Source: Krasilnikovia cinnamomea (GTDB lineage Bacteria > Actinomycetota > Actinomycetes > Mycobacteriales > Micromonosporaceae). Taken from it: 64,000 nucleotides of DNA. The stretch lies in contig NZ_SHKY01000001.1 in assembly GCF_004217545.1 (NCBI RefSeq), positions 5,456,001 to 5,520,000 on the forward strand. Reading direction: 5' to 3'. Shown here piece after piece: positions 19,920 through 27,065 of the stretch. The position numbers and the translations under genes were made by a program. The notes below the pieces were generated by a model. That model ran no database searches and was not told the origin of the DNA. It saw nothing but the letters and a program-made list of their open reading frames with translations. Position 1 is the stretch's first letter. Every line of letters starts with the position of its first letter.

Positions 19920-21518
19920 TCAGGCGGCCACCTGGTCGCGGCCGTTGCGCTTGGCGAGGTAGAGATGGGCGTCGGCGGTGTCGACGAGTTCGTGGGCGGG
20001 CATGCCGGGCTCGTGCGCGGCGACGCCGACGCTGATGCTGACCCGCAGCCCCGGGGCGATGTCGTCGTAGACGGTCTGGGCGATGGTGGCGCGGATGCGC
20101 TCGGCGACGTGCCGCGCGCCCTCGACATCGGTACGCAGGAAGACCACGAACTCGTCGCCCGCGTAGCGGACCGCGATGTCGTCGGCGCGGCAGTTCACCC
20201 GCAGCGCCCCGGCGATCTCGCACAGGACGCGGTCACCGACACTGTGCGAATAGGTGTCGTTGATGGACTTGAACCGGTCCACGTCGATGAAGAGCAGCAC
20301 GGTCGGCGCGGGCATGAGACCGGCGTCGAGATCGCCCAGCAGCTGGTCGAATCGGCGGCGGTTGCCCAGACCGGTGAGCGGATCGTGCAGCAGGGCGGCC
20401 TCGGCCTCGCGGCGGGCCTGCTCCTGTTCCTCGCGGTGGCGGGCCTGGCGGAGCATGGCGACGCGTTGCAGGCGCAGCTGCCACAGTTGCCGGGCCTGCA
20501 GCTCCATCATGTAGCGCAGGTCGTGGCTCGCGTGCTCGCCGATCTCGTCGATGGTGAGGCGGGCCAGTTCGTGACCGACGATGAGGCGTTCGCTGGGGGA
20601 GCCGGTGACCCGCAGCAGTTCGGCCGCGGCGGTGAACTCGCGCCGGGCGCCGACCACGTCGCCCTGGTCGCGCAGCGCGATACCCAGGGCCATGTGGGCG
20701 GGCCACGCCGTGTGCGGGTCGTCGTCACCGCGCAGCCGCACCACCACCCCGGCGGCGAGTTGCCGCGCCCGGGACAGCTCGCCCGTCTTCGCCAGCGCCA
20801 GCGAGTGCAGGGCGATGAACGGCCCGGCCGCGTCCGTGCTCTCGCAGGCCGTACACCAGCGCTGGAAGATGTCGGCGGCCGTGCGCAGCCGGGGCAGGGC
20901 CTCGACGTGGTCGCCGAGCTGGTCGAGCCGCAGCCCCCACTGCAGCAGCGTCTCGGCGTAGATCAGGTCATGGTTGGCCGTCGTCTCGGTCCGGCCCTCG
21001 GACGCCCACCACTGCGTCAGCTGCAGATAGGTGGCGTGCGCGGTCTCGAACAGTTCCATGCTGGTGGCCGCGCAGATCGCCGAGGACAGCGCCGCGACGT
21101 ACCGGTCGTTGCGGATGGTGGTCTGCTCCAGCAGCAGTCCGGCCCGGGCCAGCTTGCGCATCGCCTCGCTGACCCGGTTCACGCGCAGGTTGAGGTCGGA
21201 CAGGTCGGCCAGGGTCTTGGCGACGGCGACCGGGTTGCCGGAGGACTCGTTGTCGGCCAGCAGTTGCTCACCGACGGCGATCGCCTCCGGGATGCGGCCC
21301 AGATACAGGTACGCGTACATGCGGCCCTGTCGCAGGAACGCGGCGGTCTTCGTGTCGCCGAAGGCGCGGGCGTACGGCTCGAAGACCTCCAGGGCGTCCA
21401 GCGCCTCCGACGCCCGGCCGCTCTGGGCCATCAGATGGACCTGCTCGGCGAGGCCGTCCAGGGGGCCGTAGGCGGACACGGGCACCGGCAGGCGTGCCTC
21501 ATCCGCCCCGTGCACCAC
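19920..21518 (-). CDS. diguanylate cyclase with N-terminal TPR-like repeats, copy 2
   Basis: Also exactly 532 residues when started at GTG 21518 (GGAGG five bases upstream), with the same architecture as the gene downstream of it: TPR-like sensor region, DPLTGLGNRRRFDQLL, RADD I-site and AGDEF. The two proteins align end to end with high identity, so they arose by tandem duplication. Differences concentrate in the middle of the TPR region (for example TACESTDAAGPF against SAACKERHQSQPF). There are 120 nt between the copies, enough for a separate promoter. Confidence 0.92.
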   Translation of the reverse strand: MVHGADEARLPVPVSAYGPLDGLAEQVHLMAQSGRASEALDALEVFEPYARAFGDTKTAAFLRQGRMYAYLYLGRIPEAIAVGEQLLADNESSGNPVAVAKTLADLSDLNLRVNRVSEAMRKLARAGLLLEQTTIRNDRYVAALSSAICAATSMELFETAHATYLQLTQWWASEGRTETTANHDLIYAETLLQWGLRLDQLGDHVEALPRLRTAADIFQRWCTACESTDAAGPFIALHSLALAKTGELSRARQLAAGVVVRLRGDDDPHTAWPAHMALGIALRDQGDVVGARREFTAAAELLRVTGSPSERLIVGHELARLTIDEIGEHASHDLRYMMELQARQLWQLRLQRVAMLRQARHREEQEQARREAEAALLHDPLTGLGNRRRFDQLLGDLDAGLMPAPTVLLFIDVDRFKSINDTYSHSVGDRVLCEIAGALRVNCRADDIAVRYAGDEFVVFLRTDVEGARHVAERIRATIAQTVYDDIAPGLRVSISVGVAAHEPGMPAHELVDTADAHLYLAKRNGRDQVAA

Positions 21519-21694
21519 TGCTGCCTCCGAAACCTCGTCGCGGCACCCGATCGCGGCGGCTGCCCCTGCGACATCTCTTCGACCCGGTGCCGCCGCTCCT
21601 GAGGTGATCGACGACGATGAGGTTCGCCGCGAGGGGCGTCCGCGACAGCGCAACCGTCCCCGATGACCGTCTCGGAGACCAGACAAGGAGCACG

Positions 21695-22345
21695 ATGTCG
21701 CCCGTTGATCCCCGCGCAGGACGGCACGCCGACCAGGTCCGTGACCACTGGTGGTGGCGGCCCGGCTGGCGCCCCGGACGCCGCGGCTACGCCTTCCACC
21801 TCACCTTCGAGGGCCAGCCCGCGCTGTACGCGCTGGCCGGCGCACACCGCCACGCCCTGGCCGGTCTGCGGACCGTCACCCTGATCCCCGACCGGTGGCT
21901 GCACCTGACCATGCAGACCGTCGACTTCACCGACGCGATCCCGGCCTCCGACGTCCGCCGCATCGCGCGACGGGCCGGTGAACTGCTGGCCGAGATCCCC
22001 GCGTTCGATGTCGGGTTCGGCGAACCGAGCGTGACGCAGGAGGCCGTCGTGATGTTCGCCGAACCGGCCGAGCCCGTGCGGCGCGTGCACCACGCCACGC
22101 GCGGCGCGATCGCCGACGTGCGCGGAGCGGACCGGGTGCCGGGTGACCCGGCCCGGTTCCGGCCCCACGTCAGCGTCGCCTACCTCACCGCCGACGGCAG
22201 CGCGGCGCCCTACGTCGCGGCGCTGACCGGGGCCGCGCCCGAGCCGGTGCGGGTGCGCATCGACCACGTGGACCTCATCGAGATGCACCGCGACAACCGG
22301 ATGTACGAGTGGCGCGTGGTGGACACGTTCGCCTTGGCCGGCTGA
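21695..22345 (+). CDS. 2'-5' RNA ligase / 2H phosphoesterase family protein
   Basis: 216 residues, ATG 21695 with AAGGAG four bases upstream. It contains the two His motifs of the 2H superfamily: HLTMQ near residue 70 and HVSVAYL near residue 159. The family includes RNA ligases and cyclic phosphodiesterases; which activity applies here is unknown. Its 3' end overlaps the convergent methyltransferase frame by 71 nt. It is divergent from the diguanylate cyclase pair, but no common role is evident. Confidence 0.82.
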   Translation: MSPVDPRAGRHADQVRDHWWWRPGWRPGRRGYAFHLTFEGQPALYALAGAHRHALAGLRTVTLIPDRWLHLTMQTVDFTDAIPASDVRRIARRAGELLAEIPAFDVGFGEPSVTQEAVVMFAEPAEPVRRVHHATRGAIADVRGADRVPGDPARFRPHVSVAYLTADGSAAPYVAALTGAAPEPVRVRIDHVDLIEMHRDNRMYEWRVVDTFALAG

Positions 22346-23177
22346 TCGATCGGTCGCGGCCTGATTGGTCGCGGCTTGATCGGTCGCGGCTTGATTGGTC
22401 GCTGCTTGATCGGTCGGGGCTTGATCGGTCGGGGCTTGATTGGTCGCGGCGCAGCACGAGCAGGTCGAGGGCGTCGACGACCGGTCCGGTCTCGGTGAGC
22501 GCCGCCCGGTGCAGGCGGGCCACTCCGGCGGCGTACTCCTCGTCAGTGATCAGTTGCAGGGGAGTGTGGGCTTCCCGGCGCAGGGTCCGGGCCGCGTCGC
22601 GCAACGACGCGGCGGTGGTCTGCGGCACCGGCGCGAGGCTCTCGACGGAGAATCCCGCCCGGGAGAACGCCGCGTCGACGTCGGCCACGCTGGGGTAGGT
22701 GTCCAGCACCCGGACCGCCTCGGGAAAGTACCGGAAGAGCGTGATCGCCTCGTGCCGCCCGGCGAACGCCGACCGGATCAGGACCGGTGCGCCCGGCCGC
22801 AGGACACGGCGCAGCTCTCCGGCCATGGCCGCCAGGTCGGGCACGTGGTGGATGACGGTGGACAGCCACGCCGCGTCGACGCTGCCGTCGAGCAACGGGA
22901 TGGCGGCGGCGTCACCGGCGACCACCGGCCGGTACGCCGAGCGCTCCCGCATCGCCGCCGAGGGCTCTACCGCGGTCACCTCGACGCCGGGGAACCAGGC
23001 GGTGAAAGCCTGCGCCCAGCTGCCCGTACCGGCTCCCAGATCGAGTATTCGCAGTCCCGGCCGTGGGTCGAGCCACCGGGCCACGGCGGTCCGCCATTCC
23101 CGGGCGTCGGCGTCGGCGAGGTGGCGGGTCGCGGCGAACGCACTCGCGTCCGTGTGGTCGTATGCGATGCGGGCCAT
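22275..23177 (-). CDS. class I SAM-dependent methyltransferase with repetitive Asp/Arg/Ser tail
   Basis: About 300 residues. Motif I (RILDLGAGTGSWAQAF) is near residue 44, followed by an acidic residue loop (VTAVEPSAAM) and LRRVLRPGAPVLIRSAF, typical of the UbiE/COQ5-like Rossmann fold. Residues from about 240 on are a low-complexity tail made of DQSSR/DRSSP pentads and an Arg-rich end, encoded by the 15-bp repeat. The catalytic part is complete without the tail. The substrate is unknown. The start is uncertain: ATG 23177 is chosen for the fold, and no clear ribosome binding site is seen. Confidence 0.8.
   Translation of the reverse strand: MARIAYDHTDASAFAATRHLADADAREWRTAVARWLDPRPGLRILDLGAGTGSWAQAFTAWFPGVEVTAVEPSAAMRERSAYRPVVAGDAAAIPLLDGSVDAAWLSTVIHHVPDLAAMAGELRRVLRPGAPVLIRSAFAGRHEAITLFRYFPEAVRVLDTYPSVADVDAAFSRAGFSVESLAPVPQTTAASLRDAARTLRREAHTPLQLITDEEYAAGVARLHRAALTETGPVVDALDLLVLRRDQSSPDRSSPDRSSSDQSSRDRSSRDQSGRDRSISRPRRTCPPRATRTSGCRGASR
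22347..22451. repeat. 15-bp tandem repeat, seven units
   Basis: Seven head-to-tail copies of TGATCGGTCGCGGCT with a few substitutions. They lie just past the stop of the 2H phosphoesterase and inside the C-terminal coding sequence of the minus-strand methyltransferase, where each unit encodes a five-residue block such as DQSSR or DRSSP. The unit length keeps the frame, so copy-number change would only alter tail length. Confidence 0.9.
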
Positions 23178-23273
23178 GTCGATGAGACAACCGGCCCGGC
23201 CGGACGGGGACAAGGAGAGATGCCGTGACTCACATCCGACGACCGAGGCGGCCTGAGCGCACCCGGGCGCCCG

Positions 23274-23867
23274 TCAGCCCGCGGCCAATGACAGGCCGAG
23301 GGCCAGCATGATCGCGGCGATGGTTCCGTCCACGACCCGCCAGGCCGTCGGGCGGGCCAGCAGCGGCGCCAGGCGGCGGGCGCCGAGCCCCAGCGTCGCG
23401 AACCACAGCAGGCTCGCTGTCGCGGCCCCGGCGCCGAACGCCCACCGGTTCGGGTCCTGGTGGGCGACCGTGCCGAGCAGCACCACCGTGTCGAGGTAGA
23501 CGTGCGGGTTGAGGAACGTGAACGCCAGGCAGGCCAGCAGCGTCGCGCGCAGCGTGGCGGGCGGGCGGTCGAGCGGGGTCAGGACGGCGGGACGCAGGGC
23601 CCGGCGGGCCGCCAGCACCGCGTACCCGAGCAGAAACGCTGCGCCGCCCCACCGCACCGCGGTCAGCACGGCCGGGGTGTCCGCCAGGACGGCGCCGAGT
23701 CCCGCGATGCCGGCGGTCATCAGCGTCGCGTCGGCGGCCACGCAGATCGCCACGATCGGCAGGACGTGTTCGCGGCGCAGCCCTTGGCGCAGCACGAACG
23801 CGTTCTGCGCGCCGATGGCGACGATCAGCGCCAGGGAGAAGCCGAACCCGGCCAGCACGGAACCCAT
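23274..23867 (-). CDS. LysE/ArgO-family amino acid exporter
   Basis: A 197-residue membrane protein with about six hydrophobic segments and family signatures GAQNAFVLRQGLRREHVLP near the N-terminus and FTFLNPHVYLDTVVLLG in the middle. Members export lysine or arginine. It is divergent from an ArgP/LysG-type regulator across a 70-nt gap, the classic lysE-lysG or argO-argP arrangement, so induction by intracellular basic amino acids is likely. Confidence 0.92.
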   Translation of the reverse strand: MGSVLAGFGFSLALIVAIGAQNAFVLRQGLRREHVLPIVAICVAADATLMTAGIAGLGAVLADTPAVLTAVRWGGAAFLLGYAVLAARRALRPAVLTPLDRPPATLRATLLACLAFTFLNPHVYLDTVVLLGTVAHQDPNRWAFGAGAATASLLWFATLGLGARRLAPLLARPTAWRVVDGTIAAIMLALGLSLAAG

Positions 23868-23926
23868 GGTCGTTCACGCTAGGGCGCGGCTGACCTGCAC
23901 TCCAGCTAAAGATTCTTCAGTACCGT

Positions 23927-23932
23927 TAGAAT
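23927..23932 (+). promoter_or_regulatory. -10 box of argP-like gene, probable leaderless transcript
   Basis: TAGAAT lies 5 nt before the first ATG (23938) and 8 nt before the second (23941). There is no ribosome binding site in between, so transcription should start at or near the A of the start codon. The 70-nt divergent region must also hold the lysE-type promoter and the regulator's binding site; the AT-rich segment from 23905 is the best candidate. Confidence 0.5.
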
Positions 23933-23937
23933 CGCTT

Positions 23938-24861
23938 ATGATGCTCGACCCCGCGCAGCTCGCGACGTTCCAGGCGGTGATCGAACACGGCAGCTTCGAC
24001 GCCGCCGCGCGTGCCCTGCACGTCACCCCGTCCGCGGTCAGCCAGCGCATCAAGGCGCTGGAGCAGGTCGTCGGCCAGGTGCTCGTCCGCCGGGCGCGGC
24101 CCTGTGTGCCCACGGCCGCCGGGCGGCCCCTGGTCCGCCTCGGCGGCCAGGTGGCGCTGCTGGAACACGAGGCGCTCGAGGCCGCCCGAGGCGCCCTCGG
24201 CGCGCACGCCCGGACCCGGTTGGCCGTCGTCGTCAACGCCGACTCCCTCGCGGGTTGGTTCCTGCCCGCGCTGACCGCTCTCCCAGAGGTGATCTTCGAC
24301 CTGCACACCGACGACGAGGGGCACACCGCCGAACTACTGCGCGCGGGCACCGTGATGGCGGCCGTCACCACCGAACGGGCCGCTGTGCAGGGCTGCCGGG
24401 TGCAACGACTCGGCGCGATGCGCTACCTGCCGGTGGCCGCGCCCGCCGTCCACGAGGCGTGGTTCGCCGGACCGGAGCTCGCGGCGGCGTTCCCGGTCGC
24501 GCCCATGGTCCGCTTCAACCGCAAGGACCTGCTGCAGCACCGCTTCGCCCGCACGATCACCCGGCGCGACATCGACCCGCCGACCCACTTCGTGCCCGCG
24601 TCGGCGAGCTTCACCGAGGCGATCCGGCTCGGCCTCGGCTGGGGCCTGGTGCCCGAGGACGTCGCCCGTAGCGACATCGCCGCCGGCCGCCTCGTCGAGC
24701 TGGCGCGCGGCCGCCACCTCGACGTGCCGCTGTACTGGCAGTACTGGCGGATGGAGTCGGCGGCGCTGTCGGCGCTGACCACGGCGGTCCGGGCGGCCGC
24801 CGCGACCGCGCTACGGCAGCCACCTTCGACAGTGGACGGCAAAATGTCTGAATGGGGCTGA
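23938..24861 (+). CDS. argP: LysR-family regulator, ArgP/LysG type
   Basis: 307 residues (two adjacent ATGs). N-terminal winged helix: QLATFQAVIEHGSFDAAARA, then LHVTPSAVSQRIKALEQVVG. The C-terminal effector domain has ArgP-like features (VVNADSLAGWFLPAL; MVRFNRKDLLQHRF). ArgP/LysG senses lysine or arginine and activates the divergent exporter; that role is inferred from family and context. The last 15 residues (PPSTVDGKMSEWG) are unlike the family and may be a local extension. Confidence 0.85.
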   Translation: MMLDPAQLATFQAVIEHGSFDAAARALHVTPSAVSQRIKALEQVVGQVLVRRARPCVPTAAGRPLVRLGGQVALLEHEALEAARGALGAHARTRLAVVVNADSLAGWFLPALTALPEVIFDLHTDDEGHTAELLRAGTVMAAVTTERAAVQGCRVQRLGAMRYLPVAAPAVHEAWFAGPELAAAFPVAPMVRFNRKDLLQHRFARTITRRDIDPPTHFVPASASFTEAIRLGLGWGLVPEDVARSDIAAGRLVELARGRHLDVPLYWQYWRMESAALSALTTAVRAAAATALRQPPSTVDGKMSEWG

Positions 24862-24930
24862 TCGCCATGCATTGACGGGATTACTGTAGGTCCCTGGTCG
24901 GCTACCGGCTCCGACGGCACAATCACGCCC

Positions 24931-25644
24931 GTGATGCTTGCCCTGCTCATGACGCTCGCCATGCTCGTACCGGGTGCCACGGCGGTCCCTCCCGGACCGG
25001 CCGCGCTCACCGGCGCGAGCCGGCGAGCGGTGATCCCCGCCCCGGTGACGGCCGCCCCGGTGACCACCGCCCCGGCCACCGCCGCCGCGCGCAAGACCAT
25101 CGCGCTGACCTTCGACGACGGGCCGCACCCGCGCTACACCCCGCAGGTGCTCAACCTGCTGCGCAAGTACCACGTCAAAGCCACGTTCTGCATCGTCGGC
25201 GACAACGCCGCGCGGTACCCGGCGCTCGTGCGCCGGATCCGGGCCGAGGGTCACCGGCTGTGCAACCACACCCGCAACCACGCCAACATGACGCGGCTGT
25301 CGAACTCCGCCGCCCGCAAGCAGATCACCACGGCCCAGCGGCAGATCCGCGCCGCCGCCGGGGTCAGCCCGACGGTCTTCCGGTTCCCGTACGGCGCGTC
25401 CAACGCCCGGGTCCGGGCCGTCGTCCGCGACTGCGGGCTGCGCAATCTGAGGTGGACGGTCGACACGAAGGATTGGGAACGCCCGGCGGCGCGCACCATC
25501 ACGGCCCGCGTGCTGCGCGGGGCACGGCCGGGCGCGGTGGTGCTGATGCACGACGGCGGTGGCAACCGCAGCCGCACCGTCGCCTCGCTCGACTCCACCA
25601 TCCGCCAGCTCAAGCACAAGGGGTACACGTTCGTCCTCGGGTAG
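24931..25644 (+). CDS. secreted polysaccharide deacetylase (NodB/CE4)
   Basis: 237 residues with an N-terminal signal sequence (MMLALLMTLAMLVPGATA) and an Ala/Thr/Pro-rich spacer. The CE4 domain has TFDDGP (motif 1), NHTRNH (motif 2, the His pair), RFPYGA (motif 3), VDTKDW (motif 4) and VLMHDGGG (motif 5), so all catalytic and metal ligands appear present. It is likely to remove N-acetyl groups from peptidoglycan or chitin-like polymer outside the cell. Start GTG 24931 or ATG 24934. Confidence 0.9.
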   Translation: MMLALLMTLAMLVPGATAVPPGPAALTGASRRAVIPAPVTAAPVTTAPATAAARKTIALTFDDGPHPRYTPQVLNLLRKYHVKATFCIVGDNAARYPALVRRIRAEGHRLCNHTRNHANMTRLSNSAARKQITTAQRQIRAAAGVSPTVFRFPYGASNARVRAVVRDCGLRNLRWTVDTKDWERPAARTITARVLRGARPGAVVLMHDGGGNRSRTVASLDSTIRQLKHKGYTFVLG

Positions 25645-25647
25645 GGA

Positions 25648-25667
25648 GCCGGGCCGAACGGCCCGGC
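25648..25667 (+). terminator. terminator after polysaccharide deacetylase
   Basis: An 8-bp GC stem (GCCGGGCC, loop GAAC, GGCCCGGC) immediately after the stop codon. Confidence 0.65.
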
Positions 25668-25752
25668 CCGGCCGCCGGAACGTACGACATCCTCGTGGCT
25701 GACCTGTACCGGGACGCCAGCGAACGGGCGCGAGCGCCCATAGACTCCCGAG

Positions 25753-26583
25753 ATGGAGTACGGCGTCGGATACTTCCCCACCCACGACGGAATCGGCCCC
25801 GGCGCGCTCGCCCGCCAGCTGGAGGAACGCGGGCAGGACGCGCTGTTCTTCGCGGAGCACACCCACATCCCGGCCAGCCGGGAGAGCCCCTGGAGCGGCG
25901 GGGCGGAGCTGCCCCGCAAGTACTGGCACTGCTACGACCTGTTCGTCGCGCTGACCGCCGCCGCCGAGGCCACCACCCGGCTGCGGGTCGGCAGCGGGGT
26001 CTGCCTGGTGGTCGAACGCGACCCCATCACCACCGCCAAGGAGGTCGCCAGCGTCGACCACCTCTCCGGCGGGCGGCTGGAGTTCGGCGTCGGGGCGGGC
26101 TGGAACCGCGAGGAGATGGCCAACCACGGCACCGACCCGCGTACCCGGATGGCCCTGCTGGGTGAGCGGGTGCAGGCCATGCAGGCGATCTGGACCCAGG
26201 ACGAGGCCAGCTACGCCGGCCGCTTCGTCAACTTCGACCGGATCTGGTCGTGGCCCAAGCCCGCGCAGCAGCCGTACCCGCCGGTGCTGGTGGGCGGCGG
26301 CGGGCCGACCGTCCTCGACCGGGTACTGGCCTGGGGGGACGGCTGGTTCCCGCAGTGGCACGACGACGACCTGTTCGAACGCATCGCGCAGCTGCAAGCC
26401 CGCGCCGACCGGCCGATCGAGGTGCAGGTGCTCAGCGTGCCGCCCGACCCGAAGGCCCTGGAACAGCTGGAGCATGCCGGTGTGCGGCGGGCGTCCTGCT
26501 GGCTGCCGTCCGGGCCGTGGAGCGTCGTCGAGGAAGCTTTGCAACGCTGGGAGCAGGCGATCGCGAAGCTCACCGGCCGGTGA
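25753..26583 (+). CDS. LLM-class F420-dependent oxidoreductase
   Basis: 276 residues with the luciferase-like barrel signatures GVGYFPTHDGIGPGALARQL at the N-terminus, RLRVGSGVCLVVERDPITTA, a SVDHLSGGRLEFGVGAGWNR block near residue 95 and PPVLVGGGGPTVLDRVLAWG. These match the actinobacterial TIGR03619-like group that uses F420 as cofactor. The substrate is unknown. It overlaps the next gene by 4 nt (GTGA), forming an operon of two F420-type enzymes. Confidence 0.9.
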   Translation: MEYGVGYFPTHDGIGPGALARQLEERGQDALFFAEHTHIPASRESPWSGGAELPRKYWHCYDLFVALTAAAEATTRLRVGSGVCLVVERDPITTAKEVASVDHLSGGRLEFGVGAGWNREEMANHGTDPRTRMALLGERVQAMQAIWTQDEASYAGRFVNFDRIWSWPKPAQQPYPPVLVGGGGPTVLDRVLAWGDGWFPQWHDDDLFERIAQLQARADRPIEVQVLSVPPDPKALEQLEHAGVRRASCWLPSGPWSVVEEALQRWEQAIAKLTGR

Positions 26584-26972
26584 CCCCGGCCGAGCTGTTC
26601 GCCACCGCCCGGGTCGCCCGGCTCGGCACGGTCGACGACACCGGCGCGCCGCACCTGGTGCCGATCGTCTTCGCGGTGGACGGCGACGTCATCCACAGCG
26701 CGGTCGACGACAAGCCGAAGCGGCACCGGCGGCTGCGCCGGCTCGCCAACATCGCGCACGAGCCACGGGTCAGCGTGCTGGCCGACCACTACGACGAGGA
26801 CTGGACCCGGCTGTGGTGGGTCCGCGCCGACGGCAACGCCGCCGTGCTGCCGCACTCGCCGGACGGGCTGGCCGCGCTCGCCGCCCGGTATCCGCAGTAC
26901 GCGACGACGCCACCGGCCGGGCCGTTCCTGCGGATCGAGGTGCACCACTGGTCCTCCTGGGCCGCCGGCTGA
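26580..26972 (+). CDS. PPOX-class F420-dependent oxidoreductase
   Basis: 130 residues, start GTG 26580 overlapping the stop of the LLM enzyme. It has a split-barrel flavin/F420-binding fold: AELFATARVARLGTVDDTGA, then PHLVPIVFAVDGDVIHSAVD, DDKPKRHRRLRRLANI and DHYDEDWTRLWWVRADG. It matches the TIGR03668-type family of small F420 reductases. Translational coupling implies it works with, or on the product of, its neighbour (inference). Confidence 0.88.
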   Translation: MTPAELFATARVARLGTVDDTGAPHLVPIVFAVDGDVIHSAVDDKPKRHRRLRRLANIAHEPRVSVLADHYDEDWTRLWWVRADGNAAVLPHSPDGLAALAARYPQYATTPPAGPFLRIEVHHWSSWAAG

Positions 26973-27065
26973 CCCGCTGGGCCCTCCGGTGTTGAGTGCG
27001 GCACCCAGACCGATCTGAGTACGCCGACTCAGCCGCGCCGGGGCGCCGGCGGCGAGGATCATGCC

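Noticed and set aside
22347-22451. The 15-bp repeat as a CRISPR array
   Set aside because: Units are contiguous with no unique spacers.
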